This document shows positions 8,712 through 16,010 of a stretch of DNA of 64,000 bases, piece by piece (the stretch's first letter is position 1; each line of letters opens with the position of its first letter). The DNA is taken from positions 4,936,001 to 5,000,000 of the forward strand of contig NZ_CP071182.1 in NCBI RefSeq assembly GCF_017298635.1. Direction: 5' to 3'. Under the pieces are notes generated by a model. It was not told where the DNA came from and did no database searches. It worked only from the letters and a program-made list of their open reading frames with translations. A program made the position numbers and the translations under genes. This DNA is from Paenalicyclobacillus mengziensis (GTDB lineage: Bacteria; Bacillota; Bacilli; Alicyclobacillales; Alicyclobacillaceae).

Positions 8712-9125
8712 TTACTCGGCGTTCGGTAACTCCGCCACGACATCCATCTCCACGAGAATACCGCGCAGTACTGCTCCGATTGTGGTACGAGCTGGATATG
8801 GTTCGTGAAAGACATTCGCATACACTTCATTCACTGCTGCAAAATCGTTCAAATCCGCTAAGTAGATGTTCACCTTGAGCACGTGCTCCATGCCTGCTCC
8901 CGCTTCCTGAAGAATCGACTCAATGTTCTTCAGGACTTGCTTTGCCTGATTTACAACGCCCTCTGGCATGGTACCGTTTTCAGGATGAACCGGACGTTGC
9001 CCCGAGACATATATACAGTTCCCTGATTTGACAGCCTGCGAATAAGGCCCAAACGGATGCGGTGCATTTGCTGTCACGATAGCTACCTTCAGTTCCGTCA
9101 CCTCCAGACCTAGGTGTTTGCTCAA
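8712..9125 (-). CDS. RidA/YjgF/UK114 family protein
   Basis: A 137-residue RidA-family enzyme; these proteins hydrolyse reactive enamines/imines, and catabolic paralogues deaminate ring-derived intermediates. The marks are PHPFGPYSQAVKSGNCIYVSG, the conserved Arg in EPYPARTTIGAVL and the terminal VEMDVVAELP. First gene of the operon. The start given is a TTG at 9125 with GAGGG six bases before. A second possible start lies about 11 codons in, after GGAGGTGA, and would fit the usual RidA N-terminus better, but it would need a CTG codon. Confidence 0.88.
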   Translation of the reverse strand: MSKHLGLEVTELKVAIVTANAPHPFGPYSQAVKSGNCIYVSGQRPVHPENGTMPEGVVNQAKQVLKNIESILQEAGAGMEHVLKVNIYLADLNDFAAVNEVYANVFHEPYPARTTIGAVLRGILVEMDVVAELPNAE

Positions 9126-9169
9126 TGTGTGCCCTCAAGGGCGAATAAGTGGCTAAATGGAATCCGTTG

Positions 9170-9251
9170 AACTCAGTTCGTGCAGCTAAATAGATGTAAC
9201 TGAGTAATCGGTGTAACTCAGTTGATGTAACTCAGTTGATGTAACTAAGTT
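9170..9251. promoter_or_regulatory. Array of five AACTNAGTT operator-like motifs
   Basis: Near-palindromic 9-mers occur at 9170 (AACTCAGTT), 9198 (AACTGAGTA), 9215 (AACTCAGTT), 9229 (AACTCAGTT) and 9243 (AACTAAGTT). Steps are 28, 17, 14 and 14 nt. The last three are embedded in a 14-bp direct repeat, GTAACTCAGTTGAT. They lie between the operon promoter and the first start codon, and the copy at 9243 overlaps the expected transcription start, so binding there would block transcription. The best candidate ligand is the operon's own IclR protein. Confidence 0.7.
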
Positions 9252-9257
9252 ACACCG

Positions 9258-9286
9258 ATATTAACAATCATCTCCTTGTAAATCAA
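9258..9286 (-). promoter_or_regulatory. SigmaA-type promoter of the catabolic operon
   Basis: On the minus strand TTGATT (9286-9281) and TAATAT (9263-9258) are separated by exactly 17 nt. This is one substitution from consensus in the -10 box and two in the -35 box. It lies about 130 nt before the first gene and directly before the AACTNAGTT array. It is the only good promoter seen ahead of the operon. Confidence 0.7.
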
Positions 9287-9290
9287 CCAA

Positions 9291-9925
9291 TTTTTTTGAT
9301 TTTTATGCAGGTTTAAAGTGTAGCAGCCAGCGAGTGCCTCAACATGACGGCCGCACGTTTGGCGTGCAATGGATACGCAATATGACCAGATTTTCGCATA
9401 TTGTCATACACCAATACGCGGCTCTACGCATGTTATCACGCACCGACTGTGTTACTTGTTGTGGGGAATGGACCGCTACAAATGGTTGTGAATCATAGTT
9501 CTGGAAATCATTCAAACGGCTCTTTCTATCAGCCTCAAACCTCAGTACTATGATGGTGATCTCGTTACATACTTCAGCACTCTTAAACACCCTACAGCGT
9601 TGGTGCCGTCATGCAGGCTTCTGGTCAAACCAGAATTCATCTTTCAAAAAGCCATTACGCAGCAGCCATTAGGCCATCTCAACGCCCGAGATAAAAAGCT
9701 AGACGCAGAGTAAGTCAGGGTATCACTTTGGCATCGGTTGAGGCTCTAAAATCGGGTCATCAACAGTGGTACCAAAGATTTAATAGTCCGCATGAATTCG
9801 CGAGCCCCCTGCTAGTCGCAGCAGACTGACTGTTGGAGGTCCTTGCAAGGCAAAACAAAGCAAGGTAAGGCAACGTAAGACACAGTACGTTGTCTATCGA
9901 TTTAACATGATGGAGGAGAGTCTCA
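9291..9925. other. Long non-coding gap between the catabolic operon and the copper protein gene
   Basis: About 630 nt separate the divergent operon and the sulfocyanin-like gene. No convincing gene is seen. A minus-strand reading around 9610-9700 gives short runs such as WLLRNGFLKDEFWFDQKPA broken by stops, which may be a decayed coding remnant, but I cannot name it. The last part contains a GGAGGAG ribosome binding site serving the start at 9926. Confidence 0.4.
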
Positions 9926-10738
9926 ATGAAGAAAAAGTTGATGCTCGCTTCGACAATTGTTGCTAGCATTGCGATGGGCGGATTGGCAATGAGCACCACG
10001 GTATTTGCGGCTACCTCAGGCAGCGGCAACCAGAACCAAAATCAGAATCAAAACCAAAACCAAAACCAGCCCTATGGACAAAGACCGGCAGTTGGACCAG
10101 GTTTAGCTTATGGGTGGAGCTACGGGCCTATGGGCTACGGGCCTATGGATTATGGCTGGGGTTATGGACCAGGGCACTGTCTTGGCTTAGGATACGGATA
10201 CAGTTGGGGCAGTGGATACGGCCCTGGTTATCCGGGCTACAATTACGGTGAGTGGGACTACAGTCTCGTCGAGACGATGACGCCTGCAGAAGCATCCGCA
10301 GCGAGCGTCTTGCCCGCAAATGCGACAGCGAACCGAACAAACAACAGCATCACCTACACGGGGCAAGACGTAAAAATTGCCGTCTTGGCAGCGCCTCAAG
10401 GTCAGCAAAACAAGTTTGTGATTGGCGGCATGGCGAACCCGACTGTCTATATCCCAAAGGGTGCCACGGTGGAGATGCGGTTGATTAATGAGGATACCAC
10501 GCTGCCGCACGGTTCCGCCGTCACGTCGGCCCAACCGCCTTATTAATCGGTTGGACTTTTCACACAAACGGGCATCTACACAGGGTCGCTCATCCGCCCG
10601 CTGCCAATGGCGACCGATACGGCCTATCCGACGGACGTTGCTGTGTTCACGGCAAGCACAGCGGGTACCTTCTATTACGTCTGCCAGGTGCCAACCCATG
10701 CAGAGAACGGAATGTACGGCAAGCTTGTCATCAACTAG
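9926..10738 (+). pseudogene. Secreted sulfocyanin-like cupredoxin interrupted by an in-frame TAA
   Basis: The reading frame codes for a signal peptide (residues 1-29, MKKKLMLAS... to VFAA), an Asn-Gln repeat linker (about 34-48), a Gly/Tyr/Pro-rich segment (about 50-108) and a cupredoxin domain. A TAA at 10544-10546 stops it at residue 206. The same frame then continues for 63 codons to TAG at 10736. That part holds FYYVCQVPTHAENGMYGKLVI, whose C-x(4)-H-x(4)-M ligand set pairs with the upstream histidine in TLPHGSAVTS. These are the type-1 copper ligands of sulfocyanin, a blue copper electron carrier of acidophiles. One base change (TAT to TAA in PPYY) would explain the break. It is either a very recent pseudogene, a sequencing error or a readthrough gene. 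GGAGGAG precedes the ATG. Confidence 0.85.
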
Positions 10739-10771
10739 CAAGCGTGGCCAACTGTGTGATGGACAAGTGCA

Positions 10772-10812
10772 AAGGATTGGGGCGGGGCGCATCACCTCCC
10801 GCTCCAATCCTT
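10772..10812 (+). terminator. Strong hairpin after the copper protein gene
   Basis: Arms AAGGATTGGGGCGGG and CCCGCTCCAATCCTT pair over 15 positions with one mismatch, 34 nt after the TAG. The T-run is poor, so this may be a transcript-end stabilising hairpin rather than a classical terminator. Two near copies of CAATGCGTTACTCCA follow it. Confidence 0.55.
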
Positions 10813-10916
10813 CACTCCAGTCCTCTACAATGCGTTACTCCAGTTCTCTCCAATGCGTTACTCCAATCATTCTCGCCATTTTTTCAGCATTCACAACAAG
10901 GCTTGCGACATTCCCC

Positions 10917-11858
10917 CTACACCCCAGGGGCGGTAGCCAACTCAAAACGCGATCCCCAATAATACGGGTCATGCACATTCGCGATTTGAACGCCATCCGA
11001 TGTCGTTGCTGAGATAAACTTGCCGCTTCCGACATAAATCCCCACGTGTGACAAAGTCGGTCCGCCCGTGTCAAAGAATACGAGATCTCCAGGTTGGAGG
11101 GATGAACTCGAGATGGTCCTCCCCACCCTTGCCTGTTCCGCAGCCGTGCGCGGCAAAGAAATGTCAAAATGTTTGAAGACGTATTGAACAAAACCAGAGC
11201 AATCGAATCCGTCCCGAGACGTGCCACCGTAACGATAGGGAGTTCCAATGAATTTCTCAGCGTAGTGGACGATTTGTTGTCCGAGACTGGAGATGGAAGG
11301 AAGCGAGCGTGATGCGGGGTGACGTGTGTTCGGTTGAATATCGAGGTTTCCAACTGAAGGAGCTTGAGACGACGTGTACACTTGCCAAGCGGTTCCGTTC
11401 CATTTGGAGTTCACGTGCAGTCGTTGGAGGACTTGCATGATGTACCACACCGGCATGTACGTTGTCTGTCGACCTGAGTTCGGGTCTCGTGCAGTCACTT
11501 GGTTCACTCTTTGGACGAGTTGACCATTGACATATATGCTGCCCGATCCGCTTCCTGCTTTCACATTCCCCGTATTTAGCTTGCCTTTTCCCGGTGGTGT
11601 GAGGCTCCACGAGTGAGCAGCCCATGTGCTGCGGATCTTTAGTTTGTCTAGGGCCTGCATCATGTACCAAATCGGTAAATACGTTGTACCCTTGTACACA
11701 AATCCATACGGTTTCGAGACGATTTTCTGGTTGAAAGCGAGGACTTTTTCTGTCATGTTCGGAGGTTTTAAACTGGCGAATGCAGCGACAGGAGAAGCAG
11801 CAATACCAACACCCGCACAAACTGTACTAGCGCACAGAGAAACAAGGGCCTTTTTCAT
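10917..11858 (-). CDS. Secreted NlpC/P60 peptidoglycan endopeptidase with two N-terminal repeats
   Basis: A 313-residue secreted protein. Residues 1-28 form a signal peptide ending in AFAS. Two related modules follow: TYLPIWYMMQALDKL with a STWAAHSWSL partner (about 59-90), and TTYMPVWYIMQVLQRL with SKWNGTAWQV (about 130-165). These resemble copper-amine-oxidase-N-like surface repeats. Residues about 195-310 are an NlpC/P60 domain with catalytic Cys in FDCSGFVQYVF, His in LSHVGIYVGSGKF and a third polar residue further on. It should cleave D-Glu-gamma-diaminopimelate bonds in peptidoglycan stems. The repeats probably bind wall or protein partners. It is convergent with the copper protein gene. 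Confidence 0.88.
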   Translation of the reverse strand: MKKALVSLCASTVCAGVGIAASPVAAFASLKPPNMTEKVLAFNQKIVSKPYGFVYKGTTYLPIWYMMQALDKLKIRSTWAAHSWSLTPPGKGKLNTGNVKAGSGSGSIYVNGQLVQRVNQVTARDPNSGRQTTYMPVWYIMQVLQRLHVNSKWNGTAWQVYTSSQAPSVGNLDIQPNTRHPASRSLPSISSLGQQIVHYAEKFIGTPYRYGGTSRDGFDCSGFVQYVFKHFDISLPRTAAEQARVGRTISSSSLQPGDLVFFDTGGPTLSHVGIYVGSGKFISATTSDGVQIANVHDPYYWGSRFELATAPGV

Positions 11859-12144
11859 TTGCGCACATCTCCTTCAAGTCCTACGAGGTTAGTTGTCGGG
11901 TTCGGGTGAAGGCCGCCCTACGCAGCACACGCCGCGATTCACCCCCGGTAAAGAGTCCCCCGCTCTTTCGATTCGGACCTTATTACGTTCCGTTAATAAC
12001 ATTACTGCTCACGGGTCTTCTTTATGTCCGGGGATGTCATGACGGGTGCCGCGCATTGTGTCAAACGTGTCAAATAGAACTCACCATCGCGAGAATGTTA
12101 CAATAGAGAGCGAACCATTTTTGGTTGAGGGGAGGAACACATGT

Positions 12145-12831
12145 ATGAAGAAAATTGGTGAGGGAATAGCACAACTCAATCTCTCAATGAATTTCGGCGA
12201 GCATTCGATGGTCATCCATCCGACGCTACTTTGGAACGACGAAGATGTCATTCTCGTCGACACAGGATTCCCTGGCATGCTTCAGTCCATCCGCTCTGAA
12301 ATGGAGGAGGCTGGCGTACCGTTCGAACGTTTAACGAAGGTCATTCTGACGCACCAGGACTATGACCACATCGGCGGGCTGCCTGAGATTCTCACTGCAG
12401 TTGGTCATCCCATCGAGGTCCTCGCACACGAAATTGACACACCCTATATCGAGGGTGAAAAACTCTTAATCAAGCACGATCCACAGCGTGGGACCCCGCC
12501 AAAAGCGAAGGTCAACACGGTGCTTCAAGACGGGGATGTGCTACCCTATGTTGGCGGGATCACCGTCATCTTCACACCAGGACATACACCGGGACACATG
12601 AGTCTCTATCATCAACCGAGCGAGAGCTTAATCACTGGGGATGCTACCATCTCGAACGAGGGACAACTCCTCGGACCAAACGAAGCTTTCACCCCCGATC
12701 TGTCACTCGCATGGAAGTCAATTGGAAAATTTAGTCAATTTGATATCCAGACGGCCATCTGCTACCACGGCGGCACGTGTGACCATGGCGTCAACGAGCA
12801 AATCAAGGCACTTGTGGCCGCGCATTCATAA
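12145..12831 (+). CDS. MBL-fold metallo-hydrolase (YflN-like)
   Basis: A 228-residue metallo-beta-lactamase-fold hydrolase. Motifs are VILVDTGFPG, LTHQDYDHIGG (the H-x-[H]-x-D-H motif with Asp in place of the second His, as in several Bacillus YflN-type proteins), FTPGHTPGHMSLY and SLITGDATI, which supplies the bridging Asp. The ATG at 12145 has GGGGAGG nine bases before it; an earlier in-frame start at 12046 lacks one. Reaction unknown. The gene stands alone and ends before a perfect terminator stem. Confidence 0.85.
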   Translation: MKKIGEGIAQLNLSMNFGEHSMVIHPTLLWNDEDVILVDTGFPGMLQSIRSEMEEAGVPFERLTKVILTHQDYDHIGGLPEILTAVGHPIEVLAHEIDTPYIEGEKLLIKHDPQRGTPPKAKVNTVLQDGDVLPYVGGITVIFTPGHTPGHMSLYHQPSESLITGDATISNEGQLLGPNEAFTPDLSLAWKSIGKFSQFDIQTAICYHGGTCDHGVNEQIKALVAAHS

Positions 12832-12919
12832 ACTCGCAAGCAAAACTCAGTCATCCGAAGGCGAAAATCAGTCAAATAGCAACAGCTAGCAACAGCCGAA
12901 TCCTGACTGCTGCTCGATT

Positions 12920-12954
12920 GTCGAGGAAGCCACAGTATTTTGGGCTTCCTCGAC
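12920..12954 (+). terminator. Terminator-like hairpin after the MBL gene
   Basis: A perfect 12-bp stem, GTCGAGGAAGCC and GGCTTCCTCGAC, with an 11-nt loop, followed shortly by CCTTTTCCC on the plus strand. It is 89 nt after the MBL stop. Confidence 0.65.
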
Positions 12955-12999
12955 GCCTTTTCCCATGGAATCCGGTTGTGCTGTGGATCCTGCCTCGAA

Positions 13000-13207
13000 A
13001 TAGCGAGCTGTGGAAGCGCTATTGGCCGCACCCCCGCTGCAGTGGCAAACAAATAACGCGTTGTAGAAGCGTTACGCTCTCAACTCGGGAAAATAACGCG
13101 TTTGCAAAGCGTTATCTGGCCTGCTAAACACAATAACGAGCTGGTAGCGCGTTATTTCCGGTCAACCAGTTTCAGCGAGGTTGAATAACGCGTTTCCAGC
13201 TCGTTAT
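13000..13207. repeat. Five-hairpin dispersed element, copy A
   Basis: Five 23-nt units of the pattern ATARCG...CGYTAT start at 13000, 13053, 13093, 13133 and 13185 (steps 53, 40, 40, 52). Each unit folds into a short hairpin of 6-9 bp; the second unit ends in TAC and has lost its outer pairs. The first unit carries ATAGCG paired with CGCTAT where the other copies have ATAACG/CGTTAT. The copy lies between the convergent MBL and signal peptidase genes and does not code for protein. Confidence 0.85.
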
Positions 13208-13220
13208 GCGCGCAAGCCAG

Positions 13221-13265
13221 CCATCAACAACCATCAACAACCATCAACAACCATCAACAACCATC
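13221..13265. repeat. Tandem repeat of CCATCAACAA (4.5 copies)
   Basis: A perfect 10-bp tandem array, immediately after five-hairpin copy A. No coding frame runs through it. Copy number is probably variable between strains. Confidence 0.95.
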
Positions 13266-13338
13266 GAAAGCCAGCTGGCTATGCAAAAACCAGCTATAAG
13301 ATGCAACGGGCAACGGGGGTAACGAGCGTTGAAGCGAT

Positions 13339-13908
13339 TTAGTTTGATGTGAGCAAACTCTGCGAAATGGGACCGATGTTCCCAAGTGGAGCAAAAATGA
13401 AATCAGCTTCGCCGACGATAGCGGATCGGGCGACGTACTTGTGGACCCAATATCGACTGTCCAACGAAATGGGGCGATTATCTCCCAGCATAAAGTAATG
13501 TCCTTGCGGCACGTGATAAGTGCCTAACTTTGTCCCGTTATAGCTTGCGATGTCTGGATTGGTTTCCATCAATTTGTGTCCGTTGATATACACCGCGTGT
13601 GCCGTGACTGTGACTGTATCTCCGGGAAGACCAATCACGCGCTTGACAAACAACTCCTTCGGATCGTCAGGAAAGTGAAAGACGAGGACCTCCCCACGGA
13701 AGATCTTTCGATGAAAGTCTGTCGCCAACTTATTCACCACAATATACACATGGTGACTCGACGTGGCTGGGATTGTGGGGTACATAGACGATGACGGAAC
13801 CACCGCTGCACTCACCACCCATGTTTTTAATCCGGTTGCGAGCGCGACGCCAATCACAATGGGCATAACCCAGTCTTTTAACCAGCGAAACTTGCCTTTT
13901 TGATTCAA
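13339..13908 (-). CDS. lepB: Signal peptidase I (bacterial, Ser/Lys type)
   Basis: A 189-residue membrane-anchored type I signal peptidase that removes Sec signal peptides outside the membrane. One N-terminal transmembrane segment (about 13-33) is followed by the catalytic serine in VVPSSSMYPT (Ser41) and the general-base lysine in FVKRVIGLPGD (Lys89). GHYFMLGDNRPISLDSR is the conserved box E. Single catalytic domain of normal Bacillus length. This enzyme is of the Lys-dependent class, unlike the SipW-type enzyme at 52.7 kb. Convergent with the MBL gene. Confidence 0.93.
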   Translation of the reverse strand: MNQKGKFRWLKDWVMPIVIGVALATGLKTWVVSAAVVPSSSMYPTIPATSSHHVYIVVNKLATDFHRKIFRGEVLVFHFPDDPKELFVKRVIGLPGDTVTVTAHAVYINGHKLMETNPDIASYNGTKLGTYHVPQGHYFMLGDNRPISLDSRYWVHKYVARSAIVGEADFIFAPLGNIGPISQSLLTSN

Positions 13909-14173
13909 GTGATTGTCCTCCTACGGGCAGTTGTCAAACTCATTGCTAAGTTCACTGCTTGTTGTGCAGCTTATTGCTTGCAAAGTCATTGCTTGTTGTG
14001 AAACTCATCACTGTTCTCCAGTCTACCGCAAAATCTTTGTGATTCCGTGGAGATATCACTAAATACTTATGATGATTCCACCAGTTGCACGATAAACCAC
14101 TGGATAGCGAACAGGATAAGCAAGGAGCCCTGAGGTAATAATACGGGGAATTCCAGTGAAAGTGGGGGCGAGT

Positions 14174-14518
14174 ATGAGGTGGCGTAATTGTGTGAACTGT
14201 GTCATGGCTCTGTGGGTGATGATTTCGCCATGGATGCTTCGAATCTCCCATCAGGGCAATGTGTTGGCTTCATGTTTCATTGGCGGCTTTATTCTGCTGG
14301 TTGTGTCTCTATGGGGGGCCATTGGCCAGTGGACGATATGGGGCATCGTCATTTCCGCTGCATGCGGGATATTCTTTGTGGTTCAACCGTTTTTAGGCCA
14401 CTACATCAATGGCGCGTACTGGGGGATTGTAGTCCCTGGCATCATCACGCTATTTCTGGACTACTGGACGTGGCAAACCTATCCTTCATTGGGGTTAAGA
14501 CGCGGAACGGGAACGTAA
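14174..14518 (+). CDS. SPW-repeat membrane protein
   Basis: A 114-residue protein with about four transmembrane helices. The phrase VMALWVMISPWMLRI carries the Ser-Pro-Trp signature of the SPW repeat family (PF03779), and a second related membrane unit follows. Function of the family is not established. ATG 14174 is preferred to an upstream GTG at 14156, because GGGGG lies five bases before it. Confidence 0.75.
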   Translation: MRWRNCVNCVMALWVMISPWMLRISHQGNVLASCFIGGFILLVVSLWGAIGQWTIWGIVISAACGIFFVVQPFLGHYINGAYWGIVVPGIITLFLDYWTWQTYPSLGLRRGTGT

Positions 14519-14676
14519 ATCCAATCGGCGAACCCACGCGTTCCTCTCATCACCATCCCGCTCAGTGCGGCTGAGAATGGCGACCTTCGTCCCTTGCTGT
14601 CCGATCTCGATGGCCATGGCCGTGCAGCGTACACCGCCCCCGTCCGCTCCCCATTGCACAGAACACGCCAATACAC

Positions 14677-15651
14677 CTACCAGATGGGCACGAAGCCATC
14701 GATTTCCTTCAAGACCGCTTCAATCTCGGTCAGAACATCTGTGTTCAATTCGATGTCGGCCGCCTGAACATTCTCTTCGATTTGCGAGGGTCGACTGGCG
14801 CCGATGATGGCCGAGCTGACATTTGCCTGTCGCAGGACCCACGCGATTGCGAGTTGCGACAAACTTGCTCCGATGGTCTTGGCGATGTCTTCGAGTTTCA
14901 CGACACTTGCGAGGACCTCGTCTTTCAGATAGCTTTGAATCCAGTGATTGGTGCTGTCATTCGCCGCACGGCTGTCACCAGGGATGGATTGGCCAGGCCT
15001 GTACTTGCCAGTCAGAATCCCTTGTGCCAATGGTGAGAAAACCACCTGACCGATGCCAAACTGTTCGGAAGTCGGAATGACTTCCTTTTCAATGTAGCGG
15101 ACAAGCATGTTATAAATCGGTTGATTCGAGATGATTGGCCGAAGATTCCGTCTGTCCTCAATCGCTTTCGCATGAGTTATCTGTGCGGCACTCCACTCAC
15201 TCACACCCGCATAGAGAATCTTTCCTTGCAGGACGAGGTCATCAAGCGCCCGCAGCGTTTCTTCCAGCGGCACTGTCGAGTCATAGCGATGGCACTGGTA
15301 CAAATCCACATAGTCTACACCAAGGCGTTTCAGACTCGCATCACACTGTTCGATGATGTGTTTACGAGATAGACCGCTGTCATTTGGCCCTTCCCCCATG
15401 GGAAAGTAGACTTTGGTCGCAAGCACATAACTTTCTCGTGGGTACGTCCGCAGTGCTTCTCCGAGAATCAGCTCCGCCTGACCGCGATTGTAAGCATTCG
15501 CAGTGTCAAAGAAGTTGATGCCGAGGTCATAGGCGCGATGGATGCACTCGATGGCAGTCTGTTGTTCTGTGGCCGTACCATAGGTTAGCCAACTGCCAAG
15601 TCCAATTTCACTTACCCGCAAGCCACTTTGTCCAAGATTGCGATACTTCAT
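14677..15651 (-). CDS. Aldo/keto reductase
   Basis: A 324-residue NADPH-dependent oxidoreductase of the aldo/keto reductase superfamily, (beta/alpha)8 fold, closest in pattern to the potassium-channel beta-subunit/YghZ-like branch. The catalytic tetrad is visible as Asp and Tyr in FFDTANAYNRGQAE, Lys in LATKVYFP and His in DLYQCHRYD. The C-terminal SAIIGASRPSQIEEN binds the cofactor. Start at ATG 15651 after GGTGGAG; a longer reading of 15 residues lacks a ribosome binding site. Substrate unknown. Confidence 0.9.
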   Translation of the reverse strand: MKYRNLGQSGLRVSEIGLGSWLTYGTATEQQTAIECIHRAYDLGINFFDTANAYNRGQAELILGEALRTYPRESYVLATKVYFPMGEGPNDSGLSRKHIIEQCDASLKRLGVDYVDLYQCHRYDSTVPLEETLRALDDLVLQGKILYAGVSEWSAAQITHAKAIEDRRNLRPIISNQPIYNMLVRYIEKEVIPTSEQFGIGQVVFSPLAQGILTGKYRPGQSIPGDSRAANDSTNHWIQSYLKDEVLASVVKLEDIAKTIGASLSQLAIAWVLRQANVSSAIIGASRPSQIEENVQAADIELNTDVLTEIEAVLKEIDGFVPIW

Positions 15652-15772
15652 CTTCTCCACCCTTTCTAGCCCTTCATTGGTTGCATCGAATGACATCCAA
15701 TTAGTATGGTGAATAAATTATATCACGTCTGTGAATGCGCTTCCTTGCCACCACGTTGGCACCCCCTCCGTG

Positions 15773-15920
15773 CTTGCAGAAGACTTTGACACCCTGAACG
15801 GTATCGTAGAATCCGACGAAACCTTCTTTCTGGAGTCTCACAAGGACTTTGGCGTGTGACCTGTCGGAAACCAAGAAAACGTGGTGGCGTAAAAAAGCAG
15901 CGAGGCATCAGCAAAAACAA
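15773..15920 (+). pseudogene. IS1595-type transposase remnant
   Basis: Two short blocks in different frames resemble the core of IS1595/IS1016-type transposases: LNGIVESDETFFLESHK in one frame, then after a +1 shift RKPRKRGGVKKQRGISKNK in another. The first block includes the catalytic DE pair of the DDE triad (S-D-E-T-F-F). No start, ends or inverted repeats remain. It lies between the aldo/keto reductase start and pckA, and marks an old insertion. Confidence 0.65.
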
Positions 15921-15952
15921 ATGGGGGCTTATGTTTATACATAAACCCCCAT
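15921..15952 (-). terminator. Intrinsic terminator of pckA
   Basis: Read on the minus strand, ATGGGGGTTTATG pairs with CATAAGCCCCCAT across a 6-nt loop with one wobble, and ATTTGTTTTTG follows. It lies 58 nt after the pckA stop. Confidence 0.85.
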
Positions 15953-16010
15953 GATATGTGGTCGATAGCTGTGCCGTTCATGCACTGCCATCATGCGGCG
16001 CGCCGTATAA

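Noticed and set aside
9339..9590. An 83-residue minus-strand open frame in the gap before the copper protein gene
   Set aside because: No ribosome binding site, odd composition and no recognisable motif; it lies upstream of the operon promoter.
9610..9700. A stop-interrupted minus-strand stretch reading like WLLRNGFLKDEFWFDQKP
   Set aside because: It may be a coding relic but is too short and interrupted to identify.
9760..9830. A TGGTACC sequence that suggested a T-box leader
   Set aside because: No specifier stem, no conserved GGGTGGNACCGCG core and no terminator before the next gene.
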